Origin: Climacium dendroides | Taxonomy: Eukaryota > Streptophyta > Bryopsida > Hypnales > Climaciaceae | Length of the DNA stretch: 64,000 nucleotides | Reading direction: 5' to 3' | NCBI GenBank assembly: GCA_950106755.1 | Contig: OX467090.1 | Coordinates: 14,383,489-14,447,488, forward strand | Part shown: positions 12,499-25,084 of the stretch, one piece after another | Position numbering within the stretch: position 1 is the stretch's first letter | Layout of the letters: each line of letters begins with the position of its first letter | Translations under genes and position numbers: made by a program | The notes under the pieces: generated by a model | What the model saw: only the letters and a program-made list of their open reading frames with translations | Told to the model about the DNA's origin: nothing | Databases searched by the model: none

Positions 12499-14089
12499 CT
12501 TAAACCCTTGCACCTATCTGCAAACCCACAAATTCCTCCCACCCGTTAGATCCAACTGCAATCGACCTCAGTCTCCAACACACATAACACAAAATTCAGA
12601 ACTCTTTCACTCGAAAACCGCACAAATCACGCCCGTACACTCAAACCCACGACAGAACCCAAACCAAGCCAACGGTCCAAGCACCAAAACCCTACAACTT
12701 CACAAAATAGAATCCCTAAAATAGCAAGAACAGGGACTTACGAAACACGCAAAACGACGTGACCGAGAACTTACAGAAAGAAAGTAGAACGATGGAAGGC
12801 CGTCCTTCCCCAAAACGCAAACTGGCCAAAGAATACTCCAATTACTCAAACCCTAATTGCTCCAAGCAACCTGCACTTCGATTTTGGTCGCAAAATGAAA
12901 GGGAAAGTCCGCAAGAAACAGAATTGCGTGCGTCTGTTTCGTTTCGCAATGAGGCTGTGTGGAAATATCTTGCCAACTTTAGGATCGAACAGTGTTGCAC
13001 ACACCAAGACCGCAGTGGAGAAGCTGATCGAGCACGCAAGGTTTGCGCAAACCGACATGAAGGAATAAAGGCGTGCGTGAACGGATCATACGTTCATCTG
13101 AGTTAAGTGAACAAAAATTATTCATCCCAGAATTTCATCCACCGAATTTCATGTAATGGCGCCATCCCTATTGGGGGCCAATGGCACCCTCTTTGTATTC
13201 TAATTTAGTAAAATTGTTAACATTATGACAACTTTAGAGTGGGATAGGGTTGAAAAAGGAGTAGAATAGGATTGATTAGTCACCGTTTTATAAATTTAAA
13301 GAACATCCCCATGTGATTTAAACACATGGGCACAGATTTTCTCACTATTTCACAACTTGAAAGGACACTTGGATTTCTATTGCAAATTACAATGTTGAAG
13401 GGAATTCAAAAAATCACAATAGAATTCAAAAGGATGAGAATAGTTCCTCCTATGGACAACAATGGGAAGTTATATAACCACTTAAAATGTAGGTGTTTTA
13501 GTGAAAAATGAGTTGACCTAAATGCCTATGGAATTACTCGAATTTATCATTCTATTATGTTACAACAGAAAAATTGTCAATCCAATCAATCAAAAGTTTA
13601 AAAAATTATTTCCGAAGAATTTTGACTTCTATTTTAAAGAGTATTTGAATTTAATCTACCTTGTCCATTGGACACAATGTGAATGTTTAAGAGTTGGATT
13701 TAATCCTTTAACCTTCTTCAATAAATATGAGTAGTATATTTAGGGCCCTAAATATTATAATTACCCATTTATATTCATTGTAGTATATTACAAGGTTAAT
13801 AACACTCAATAATATTGCATCTTCTATTAGCTTGTCAAATCTTTCGGGTATAGAGATGCCCACTTCAAAACTCACTTTCACACTTACATTATGATTTAAT
13901 AAAAAGTTTCTACAAATGCAATAATAAAGAATTCAATAACAATGATTTTGTACAACCTTTCCTTATACATACCACCCTTAGTTACTTCTACTATTTTTAT
14001 TTATAACATTGTTGTGGTGTTATTATTGACATAATCACATGTAATAATGTTATGGTATCAATTAATCCCATTGTACCCTCACACAATCA

Positions 14090-14951
14090 TCATACTACTA
14101 AAATCATAACTCCCTCTATAATATCACAAATGCTACCATTAATACTAGGGGCTTGTGCTTGCTATGCTACGCATTCATTGTATCACATATTAGTAAAATT
14201 TTGATATATTTGAATAGAATGCATGATAATGATTTCAATAAGTCTTTAAAATAATTTTTTTAAATATTTTATAAAAATACTTTCAATCATGCATACATAG
14301 AAATCGTATTTTCACACAATGTGGTATTACAAAATAGAGTAGCAGTTTGCAATCACTTTTGTAATATCACTTTTTACAAAGGGTGATATTATACAAATAA
14401 TATAGTTGTTGCAATTAAGGTGATATTAAAGAGGATCTATAGGATGATATTATAGAGGTAGCAATTTCATTGCTTCTCTTGGCTTTACACTTCTTTGCAC
14501 TTCTATGATTTTGTGTTTTTGTGAACTTTGAGCTTTCATGATTTCACTTCTTTGCACTTCTATGATTTTGAGAAATTTATTCAATTGAAGCAATTTTGGA
14601 TTCCACAACAATTAAGTTGTTCACAAAGTTTTTTAGAGTTATAAGTTTGTTTTTTTCAATTCTTCAATTTGGATTGCCATTTTTTGTAACAATAGAGTCA
14701 AATTTCTAATGCATTGTAATGTATGTATACCTTTTATAGTATTTACCATTGCATATGCTTCATTCATCATTCAATAAATTTCTATTGTACATTTCAATAT
14801 ATGCTTACTTATAAAAATATTATACAAAGATTTTTTAGTCATTTTTATTTGAAGATTTATTGAAATTTTTGTTCTGCATTCTATCTAATACATAAAGATT
14901 CTTATAAAATTCTAATGATGAATGCATAGCATAGCAAGCGCCAACTACTAG
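14090..14951. mobile_element. foldback/MITE-like element, tandem copy 1
   Basis: After about 60 bp of shared flank, a left terminus near 14146 reads ACTAGGGGCTTGTGCTTGCT and continues ATGCTACGCATTCAT. The right terminus near 14945 is its imperfect reverse complement (ATGCATAGCATAGCAAGCGC, then CAACTACTAGT). The inverted similarity extends about 150 bp inward. The interior is non-coding. Copy 2 follows directly. Confidence 0.7.
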
Positions 14952-15814
14952 TCATACTACTAAAATCATAACTCCCTCTGTAATATCACAAATGCTACCA
15001 TTAATACTAGGGACTTGTGCTTGCTATGCTATGCATTCATTGTATCACATATTAGTAAAATTTTGATATATTTGAATAAAATGCATGATAATGATTTTGA
15101 TAAGTCTTTAAAATAATTATTTTAATTATTTTATAAAAATATTTTCAATCATGCATACATAAAAATTGTATTTTCACACAATGTGATATTACAGAATAGA
15201 GTAGCAATTCATAATCACCTCTGTAATATCACTTTTTACAAAAGGTGATATTATAGAAATAATATAGTCGTTGCAATTGAAGTGATATTAAAGAGGATCA
15301 ATATGGTGATATTATAAAGGTAGCAATTCCATTGCTTTTCTTGGCTTTATATTTCTTTTGCATTTCTATAATTTTATGCTTTTGTGAGCTTTGAACTTCT
15401 GATTTTAATTTTCTATTGCTACTACCAAATGATTTGAGAAATTTATTAGATTGAACCAGTTTTGAATTTCACAACAATTAAATTATTCACAAAGCTTTTG
15501 AGATTTACAAGTTTTTCCTTTAAATTTTTCTATTTGGGTTGCCGTTGTTTGTAACAATGGAGTCAAATTTCTAATGCATTCTAATGTATGTGTATCTTTT
15601 ACTGTATTCATCATTTCATGTATTTCATTCATCATTCATTAGATTTCTATTGCTTATTTCAATATATACTTATTTACAAAAGAAATTATATAAAAATTTT
15701 AGTAATTTTTATTTGAAGATTTATTGAAATTCTTGCTCTACATTCTATCTAATACATAAAAAATTCTGATGAAATTCTACTGGTGAATGCGTAGCATAGC
15801 AAGTGCCAAACGCT
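14952..15814. mobile_element. foldback/MITE-like element, tandem copy 2
   Basis: Direct repeat of the preceding unit at about 862-bp spacing, roughly 90 percent alike by eye. It includes the same 60-bp left flank (catactactaaaatcataac), which argues for tandem duplication of one insertion rather than two insertions. The right end reads GCGTAGCATAGCAAGTGCC. Confidence 0.7.
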
Positions 15815-16602
15815 AGTTCATATTCTAAAAGTTCAAAAGAGTCCTTAAATGATGTTTTTTACAAATAGTTTGTCATTCATCCAAAATAATGATTGAATCT
15901 GTAAAAAACAATCTTTTCTTGAGACCATTTGAAGAAATTGAAGTACATATCAAATTTGAGCAAAGATTTAATCAAAAATATGAAGAAAAATGACCAAATA
16001 TAAAAGGATTTAGACATTATCTAAACATTAAGAGATTAAGTGTCCAAGTTGAGACATCAAAGAGATCTAGGTGAAAATTAGTATCCTATGTACAATTGTA
16101 ATCATAACTTTAATATCCCTTGGTTTTCTAAATGGAAAAAAATGGAAGAATATTATAGTTAATCTAGAAGATATGAAGTGTTGTCCTTCATTTGAGTGCC
16201 TTATAAAAGGAGAACCAATAATTGATAGAAAGATTCCCATACATCAAGCATAATACACTTTGAAAAGAATACAATGAGCTATTCTTAAGTAATACACTTT
16301 GAAAAGAATACAAGCTATTATTAAGTAAGTTTCAATCTTTTGATTGTGGATTCTTGAGAACTAATAGCTTTTTTTCATAATGCAAAGAGATGTAGGCAAC
16401 TAATTGATACTACCAACAATTCAAGCACCTTGAATAGCATGTGATTGATAATTGATTGGTTTTTTTTTAACAGAGTCACAGTGATAGGAATCAACAAATT
16501 GTAAGACTAGTTTGTTAATTTTGGACTATACACAAGCATTCAACACCAAAATTATTGCAATTCACGCAAAGAATTTCTCCCCATGTTTGAACAATTGATG
16601 AC

Positions 16603-17532
16603 TTAATCCCTAAAGGATCAACATACATTTCTTGGCAATATAGAAATTTTGGGTAGGTATGTGTGACTAAATATTTTCATATTTTAGGCTGAAATTTTAG
16701 TAGAAGGTGAGGATGAGGAATATTTTTCATATGCACCAAATTTCATGACGTTTGGAAATACAAGTCAAAAGTTATAGCCTAATATGTTACTTTTTATCAT
16801 AAATGGGCAATCTGGGCGGCTCAAATTGGAAAAAATCATTTTTTTCATTAAAAAAAAAATTTTAATTGGTTTTCTAGAGTTATATACATGGAAAGCTTTT
16901 AATCATTCCATTTTGATCAATGAGTCAAAAGTTACGAGGAGTTTTAGTTTGTGGGCAATTATGGATTTTCTACTCTATAACAAACTTGAAATCCTTTATT
17001 TTATTTTCAATATTTTAAAAATAAATAAAATCATAGGATTTAGATTTTTTTATTACAACATTTCAACCGTTGGGATTGGTATTTTTCTATTCTAAAACAA
17101 AATTCTTAACAATTTTGTATTTTGAATCATTCCATACTTCTTTCTACTTACTATTTTTTTCCTATATGTTGTACAATTCCAAATGATCTGAATTTTTTCA
17201 AGCATGTAGCCAACTTGCCTTCAAGAATGAATCCAAAAAAGCACCACCATTTTGGATATTTTTTCATGCAAATGTGACCTTGTGAAGTGCAGCTGCTCAT
17301 TTTTTTCAGGGCCCAAAAAAAAGGGATTGTCACTTCAAATGCTAATATCTTGCAATCTATATGGTGAAAATTTCTGAAATTTTTTCCACATCTTCTCAAA
17401 CTAACATACTACAAGATCCTACAGTTATATGTGCCCCAAAATATATATTTTTAAAAATTTGGTGCTTGTACTAAAAATGGTAGTTTTAGAGCATTTTTGG
17501 TGAAAACATAGTCACAATCCTTTAGGGGTTAT
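16603..17532 (+). mobile_element. TTAA-flanked dispersed repeat, copy A (about 0.92 kb)
   Basis: Left border TTAA-TCCCTAAAGGATC at 16603; right border CCTTTAGGGG-TTAT at 17532, an imperfect reverse complement. It shares internal blocks in order with the copies at 54251 and 60386: a 'cattccatttgg' block, 'agttatgaacaatc', then 'gctaatatcttgcaatctat' and 'acaagatcctat'. No protein-coding frame is conserved between copies. Confidence 0.65.
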
Positions 17533-17671
17533 GATAACCCTAATTATGCTGAACCAATCTGGTTTCTTGAAAGTCCTCCTTTCCAATCTTCACACTCTAT
17601 CTTAAAGGAAAAAAATTTAAGCTAAAATGCATAAAAGAAACCAGTACCTGAATTGTTGGTGCCGGCACTGC

Positions 17672-17749
17672 AATTTAGTGCCGCGCTAAGAGTGAAACTC
17701 ACGACTCTACAATTTAGTGCCGCGCTAAGAGTGAAACTCACGACTCTAC
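17672..17749. repeat. two perfect 39-bp tandem copies
   Basis: The unit starts AATTTAGTGCCGCGCTAAGA and ends ACTCACGACTCTAC. It occurs at 17672 and again at 17711 without a mismatch that I can see, so it is a recent duplication. Each unit can fold (AGAGTGAAACTCACGACTCT). Confidence 0.85.
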
Positions 17750-19234
17750 AAGTTAGAATGGAGGTCCTTATATTGCATGAGTTTGCGCCGGTAAACCACC
17801 CACAGCAATTTCGGATCCATCATGACGACAATAGGAAGCTTGTAGTCAGAAATGGTAGGAAATGCAGTAGTTTCCATGAGCAATGATGTCAAAAGCAATT
17901 AGGCTTTCAGGAAGGGCCCTCCAGCAAGACAATGCACATAGACGTTGAAGATTCTGTACCCTATGATAATTTCGCACTCATTCTACTCAGTTCTTAACAT
18001 CTCTTAAAACATGCATTTCTTTTTTAGTGTACCATCTCATAAGGATGTGAGCCCTGTGAGAACAGCAGTCACCGAAATTTTGTGGTCAGTGTTGATCTCT
18101 TCATATAACACTTCACCGTCAAATCTTCTGTTTGTGGAAGCGAACGACTGTACATGATATGCACTTTCTACACAAAATTGGAGGATGAATAAATGCAATT
18201 CTATGCTACAAGGGCAATTTTTGGCATTCAAAAGCCGATAAGCATCCTTTGTGTAGTTTTTGAACTACCACTTGTATGTACATAATATACCTCCTGAAAA
18301 GAAATTCAACTACTCTTAGAATGCCAATTATTCCACATAGTGTGTGGTATTCTTCATTTCATGAACATATCTACAATGCATGCAAAGAAAGATAATTATT
18401 TATGCTGTTCCATCCTCCAATGCATAGTAGACCTTGAACGTAGCATATGCTACCAAAATTGTAAGGGACTCGAAATTCACTCTTGTTCATCGCTGCTACT
18501 GTTGTTGCTGTTACTATTGTCATCATTCCTTCCTTCCATTGATTGGACATTCACAGTGAACAACCCGTTCGTAATGTCTGCAAACAATTTTTTTCTCTCG
18601 TTTCGAATGCAGTATTGGTTCTCTTCTGCTATAGGCTATCGGCCGTATTTAGCTCTCTGCATCCCACAATTAATGCCACATCATTTCATATGCAGAACAA
18701 AATGATTTGGAAGTCAATTTCATGGCATTATTCTTCCAACTATATTTGAGATGCTTGTTTCACATGTGCATATGGGAAAAAATGATTTTGATAGGTTCCC
18801 GATGTCCATCATAAATTCCTCCAAAGATTCAATTTTTTCCAAAAAAATTTAGTGCATTACATATTCAATTGAACAATTAAAAAATAGAAAGGAAGGAAGA
18901 AACAATAGAAGGTAAAGAGGTGTCAAAAGAAAAAAAGTAAACCACATGGAGCTCATATCACCACTTTGACCGTTCATAGAAAATGGACGAGAAAACAGTG
19001 ACCCAAATTTCTCTTTCCCTTGACACTTCAAGACAAATAAGCAACCGTGCGCCGTGACCCTTCCACAATATGAATTCAATTAGAACTTGAATGATAAATC
19101 TTCCCATGAACATGACACTTATTTGTGAACTTACTGTGTAATCTTTCCTTATAGTTCAGAATATCTTGACATATACCTTGTAAAGAGTAAACAAAAATAC
19201 AGAAGTTCGAAAATAGAAGTCCTAAAACACTCAC

Positions 19235-20558
19235 GAATGCATCCGTGAATGATCTCACGTCCCCACTACCATTGTGGTTGCAATATCCCCGTACAACATT
19301 AGAACAAGCTTGTGGTTCGACAGACAAAGGTTGTAGGAAAATCTTCCAACTCTTCATGGTACATCCCACTGGAGGGTCAGGTGCTGCATTGAAATGTGAA
19401 GCACAAATTAAAGGAATGGAATACACTAATCAAGTCCTTCCAAATATTATAGGCCACTATTAAGTTTAGGCAATACCCAAATTCTTTCATTGTTACAGAA
19501 ACACTTGTTTACCAATAGACAAAAATTTTTAGGAGGTCTACAATATCAATAGCTTTGGGCTTCCCGTCAAGTTTCAAGGGAGTACAAGGTTGAAGATGTC
19601 ACCTTCGCCTTGGCACTATGACCATCGTCTAGTCTCTCACCAAAATCCCAGAAATCTATAGAATACAATGTCCATAATGCTCCTGAGAAGTTCTCACTGA
19701 TTTGTTATACTAAAAAGAATTCAGATTTCATTGAAGACCCCTCTCACAATGAATTTTAATCACACTGTTGCTTAGATGAAGGACAGAATACTAAATTCTA
19801 CTAATCACCATACGTGCACATCATGTCTCAAATAACTCTAAATCCATGCACTATAGTATTCAAATGTTACGGAATAAAAGCCAGAGACACTGCATATTAT
19901 AGTGCTTCGAGAATACAAAGTTTGTATTCATATGGTATGACTCTGGGGACCTTCATGCTGAGGGTGTTTCAAACTGCTTGTACAACATGCTACACTATAA
20001 AATCATTGAAAATTCAAGCAAAGGTTGTCAGTCTAAAAGTGCCAAGTCTATGGAATATTGCCTCACTATCAAAATTTTCATAATTTTTTTATTAAAACAT
20101 ACTAACTTGTACTTTGTTCTTATAGAGTACAGTAAGGTAGTTGCAATCTCACCTCGTAAATGTCGAGCTCCTCGAGCTAATTTCTTGAATCTGCAACGCC
20201 GTATTCGGTGCATGTTGGCAATAATAGAATGTAAAAAGCCATCATCCTACACACAAGGAAATAATTTATGTAAAGTTTTGAAAAGGCGCTTCCCTTGTTT
20301 TCGGTGTTTCTCTTTCACCCAAGACAGATGACAATCCGTGCAGTGGATGCAATATAAAGATTTTGCTCTACCCATGAACCGCTGACTGTCTTCTCTGGAG
20401 GGGAAGCCCAATGGATCCAACTACATTCTCGTCCTCCGAATTTTGTTGTTTTCCCTTACGCCATGTGCGCCAGGCTCTTCGAGAGTTGCTTCTCTTTGTT
20501 CACTTGTGGGCCCTATTTGTGTGTCCTCAACCACATTGCCCTCTTCTGTTGCTGCCAT
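19235..20558 (-). CDS. unrecognised gene, first four exons (3' exons unresolved)
   Basis: Exons 20558-20460, 20381-20319, 20246-20153 and 19383-19235 have GT-AG borders and join in one frame for 135 residues. The protein starts MAATEEGNVVEDTQIGP (acidic), then has a Cys/His cluster CIHCTDCH, a basic stretch (RIRRCRFKKLARGARHLR) and APDPPVGCTMKSWKIF. Likely further exons lie downstream at about 19060-18950 and 18590-18480 (the latter ends in an Asn/Ser/Asp-rich tail before TGA), with other candidates at 18230-18037 and 17960-17800, but I could not join them in phase. I recognise no family. The Cys/His plus basic pattern would suit a nucleic-acid-binding or zinc-binding protein, which is a guess. 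It may be a real gene or a decayed one. Confidence 0.45.
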
Positions 20559-23500
20559 GCTACGAAACCACGTAGCATTTTTTAAATTTGTCAGTACTTC
20601 AAGAGTTCATGGTAAACTGCCAAACTCACTTCATGTCCATGTAAGTGTGCATTTGCACTATGTGTTCATTCATGAGATTCTTAGTTTCTTCTATAATTGC
20701 TTAGTGTCATACTTTTCAAGAGCACATGTCTTTTAAGGAAGGGAACATTCATAGGAAGAGCAAGAACACATAGTTTGAGACTTTTCACAAACGATTATCT
20801 TATATACAAATGTTACAATTATGTGACTATAACACGACAAAGTCCTATTTCACTGTCAATCATGATTTCTTTGCATAAGCGCCAGACTTGGTACCGACAA
20901 CCTAAATAACCTTGACCATGTGCATAGCAACACCTTTATATATTGAACCATCATGAACATAGCTGAAGGACAACAAACTTGAAAAATCCACAGTCAAACA
21001 AACCAAAATACCAGGCTCTTTACCTGCATTTACATATCCATTTTAAATCCATGCGTCCGTATTACCACACCGGCCTTACTCAATTCAAAATTACACACAC
21101 CACAATTGTATGAATTGAGGTACATAGCACTGTATGCGTTGACGGAATTTGGTTTATATCACTTCCAATGTACCTTTTGAAGAAAATTAGCCCAGTAACT
21201 AAGAAGTCTTTACGATCAAACACCTACGACGATCCACAAAAACATTTCGAGTTCTTCAATCTCCAAAACAACAGATTCCATTCTTCTCTCCAATGCACAT
21301 GGCATAATACATAACAAAGTTACTATTAGTAGTTGTAAAGAGCGCTTGGAAAAACTCTTTGCATACAAAAACGCAAGCAACTTTCTATATACCAAGCAAA
21401 TCCTTCTTATGGAAACAAAGATATACTCACCTTCTTTGTATATACAAAACGCTAAAAAATCAAGAGCACTCATTTCTGTGAAATTTTGCTACCTCTGTAG
21501 ACAACATCCTCTTATCGAACAAATACACATAATAGCACAGTGGAGATTGCAGTTTGTACCTACCACCACTTCTTTTCATTAATATGGCCTAACTCCTATT
21601 TTGAGAATGATGTTCTTAAGTACAAAAAATGACACTTGTCATTCAAAAAAACTCTCTTCCAACAGAATACAATCATCTGATACATTCAATGTTTGTTTTC
21701 ATGACTTTCCATTAAGGTGTTAGTAGTCAGAACCGTCAATTTTCAAGTACAGTTGGAGGCATGATCGTCGAGAAAAAATATTTTTTAATAAAAGGCCCAA
21801 TCATACACTAAAGTGAGGTGAACTTAGCATTTGGGTGAATGGTAGACCTGAAGCACATTAAGTGAGGTAAACTTAGCATACGGAATAATATATATAGTCT
21901 TCTATAATTCTCTTTCTTTCAAAAATCATTTGAAATTTAAATATAAAAAATAAAATGAATTGATTATATGATTAATTTCATAATTCGAATCAATTTTAAA
22001 TTTTGAGTGAATTTTAAAAAAAATCATATTTAATTAATATATTCAACATTTTCTAGAACGAAACGTACTAAAATATGCTTGAAGTACACCTCAAGCAAGC
22101 ATCAACAAACTCAAACATTTGAATAATTAAATTTTAATCTAGAAAAAGAAAAATGAACTAAAAGTGTATTGAAATTTTATTTTATTGAAAGGTGCTTCTA
22201 CTCTACCAGAATCACACTTCTAGCACGCTTTCCATTTTTTCAATATATTAAGAAAAGTTTAGAACACTACACTTAAAAAAATATAATTACAATTTTGTTT
22301 ATAAAAAGAACTTCAAGTGTGCTTTACCTCTACCTAAAGCAAAATTGAAGCGAATTTTTACTTCATTAAATGCATTTGAATTTAAATTTCAAAAATTGTA
22401 TTGAAATATTGAATTCGGAATTCGGAAAAAAATCCAAGTGCGCTTCAAATGTGCTTAAGGTGAACCTCAAGCACACATCAAGCAACTGTATTTTCCTCAT
22501 ATCACTATGAAAAGCCCATTTTCTTTTTTAAATTGAACAATTGTATTCTAATGTTTTTTTAAATGCGCTCAAGTTGTGTTTTTGTCAGATGGCAAGCAAC
22601 ATGGACTTCGACAATTCTATATGAATCAAAATTAAAAAGGAAAGGCTTTTGAGAAATTGTAATCGAACCTACGTCAAGGACACTTCACTAATTGATTCCA
22701 TTATTATTGAAAAAAAAAACAATTTTAGTTAAAAAAACAATTTTAGTTTGAAAAACATATTAAGTTTTAGTTCCAAAAATTAGATATGGACATAAAACCA
22801 ATTTTAGTTAAAATTAATATATTAAATTTTTAATTCACAAAATTAGGTTTCAAAGGTGCTCGAGAGGTGCTACATAGTCCACCTCACACAAAGTTTAACA
22901 TTCTCATTCAATTTAGATTCCAAAAAAAAATTCAAGTTCCGTTTCCTGAAAATAAGCTTTAAGTTACCTTCGGTCCCCTTCAAGCACACCTCAAGCACAA
23001 ATTACTATTATTAATCCACGTAGATCAAAACAAAAAAGAAATTAACCCATAAAGTCATGTTGTCTTCTTGAGGGACAAAATGGATTTTAGGCAAGCTCCT
23101 ACAATCTCAATATGTGTCACAACTTTCTACATGAAAGTATGAAAATAGAACAACTCATCCGCTTTCCAAAAATATAATTTTTCTTCAATCGAAGCTTGGG
23201 AGTAAAAGCTATGGCACAGATGGTCTTTTTTCTAGAGCATGGGCAAAGAAATAACTGTAAAATAACTTAAAGTAAAAAAAAAATTAAAATTGTAGTGTAG
23301 AGATTATATTTTTTTTGTAGATATAAAGCTCTGAATCAATCCATTTGGATTTTTTATGTGAAAGTTATGGACGATCTTGTTTTTCATGCTATTAGAATAT
23401 GTTCTTGATAAAAGTACTTGTGAGATTCATTTATGACCTTAATTTTCACAATTGAAAAAAAAAGGCTGAAGGTGAACATCTCTTGCTAAAACACTCTTAC

Positions 23501-25084
23501 CATTAAGATTAACACATTTCAATTCCATCTTAATACTCTTAACAATATTAATTGTCCTCCGATTTTGAACCTAGTTCTATTTCAACATTTTTTTAATGAG
23601 CAAAAAATAAGAATATTTTTTGTGAGTATAGAGGTCTTGTTTGCTTCAATCAATTTCAAGAGTGTATACTGTGAGTAAATAAAGAGAACTAAAGAGCAGC
23701 TTCAATGAAACTCAGTATGTTAGCACTCTCTACAAAATTCATCATTTAGACATCATATTGGATCAGAACTAAGCAAGTTTTGATACTTCAAACTCATGCA
23801 CATTGTAGATAGCAAGTTAAGCATTTAATGATTGTTCCTCTGAAGGCCTAGCCGCAAGCCTACTTTCCCATGCTTTGAAGCTTTCCTCATTGACTTCACT
23901 ACTTTCCATTCAGCAAATTACTTTCTTGCGTTACACAAACTCATACAACGGTTGTGCGGAGGTTCTTCTTCACTTGGACGACGTCACCATTATCTAGTAA
24001 ATCACTAGGTATGAAGGCAGAACCCAACATTTCACTTTTGTAGTTTTAGGTTTGGTGTTTTACTATTTTTGGATTGAGTTTTATTTATTTGCTTGTCTTT
24101 GAATTGGATACTTCAGTTTTGGAGGACTTTGATTTAGGTTATCGCTTATCACCTTGGAGATTATCTCTTTTTGCTTTGGAGATTATCGCCTCAGAGGTTT
24201 CTAAGCAGTTGCATTAACTTTCTAGATTTCTACGAGGCTTTATGTATTTTATATTTACAATCATAATTTCTAACTATTTAGTTTGATTGCAATATACTTT
24301 GAGGCTTTTTCAATTAGAGCAAGGGGCATTGTTATTTGATTGGTTGATTAAACGTGTGTTTGAGCGAATCCGTGCAAACCAACTAGTATTTGCAGATAAA
24401 TGGAGGGTGTTGGAGCAGTGGCGACTTGACTGTGTTCCAAGCAATTCGATCGACGTTGGATGCTGCTTGTTCAAAAGATCAGCATTGGATGTTGCATATT
24501 TGAAAGATTGACTTTTGGAAGATAGTTTGAAGGTGATATGCACTCTGCTCCTGGCCTTTCTTGACCACGGGTGTAGTTTCGTTATAATGAGCTCGAATTA
24601 AAGTTTCTGTACTTTGTTATTGATTCTTTAGGTTCATTGGCATTAGGCGATCATCATCTTGTGTTAGGTTGTTATGCGTTGGAAGGCGAGAATGTTGGGT
24701 TTTCTTCGTTGTCATTACAAGCTTCAATTCCTCAAGTACGTAATAATGTCCATTTGAATCATGATATATAGAATTCAACAATGATGACAGAGTTATAGGT
24801 TGATTAAGAGATGCAGTGAAGTCCAGTCTTCCAATGAAGTTTGCCATGACAACGATGGCTTTTAGATTTGCACTTTTTTGCCTACGGTAGTCATTCAAAA
24901 AAGCTACGATCAATGTAGGCTGCAAGGGGGGAATTGGGTTTTCCACTTCGAAGTTACGAATAGAGCCATCAACACTCAGATTCCTACAACACATAACTTC
25001 AATGTGCATAACGTTGCTTAAGTAACTGATAGTTCTTTTGAGTGACATATACCCCTGTCAAACATGTTTTTATTGTGCTTGCAG
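20559..25084. other. region without a supported gene
   Basis: 20560-21600 carries short frames on both strands with no recognisable product. 21750-24100 is very AT-rich and has recurring phrases such as 'cacctcaagcacac' and 'gtgaggtgaacttagcat'. A TTAA-flanked repeat fragment starts at 23042. 24250-25048 holds unassigned frames, possibly the 5' part of the CACTA element that follows. Confidence 0.4.
23042..23600 (+). mobile_element. TTAA-flanked dispersed repeat, copy C (truncated)
   Basis: Starts TTAACCCATAAAGTCATG. It shares with the other copies the blocks 'gacaaaatggatttt', 'aatccatttggat' and 'gaaagttatggacgatcttg' in the same order. No right end found. Confidence 0.55.

Larger units (their letters stand above)
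12499..16602. other. 5' flank of the minus gene, then AT-rich repeats
   Basis: 12499-13100 is the promoter and leader side of the minus-strand gene: C/A-rich on plus, higher GC, with overlapping open frames on both strands but no convincing exon. From 13110 the sequence is AT-rich and gene-free, apart from the inverted-repeat elements at 14090-15814. A 46-bp direct duplication (TAATACACTTTGAAAAGAAT) lies at about 16250-16330. Confidence 0.5.

Noticed and set aside
24617..25048. 143-aa minus frame
   Set aside because: Overlaps the likely 5' part of the CACTA element on the other strand and shows no recognisable domain.
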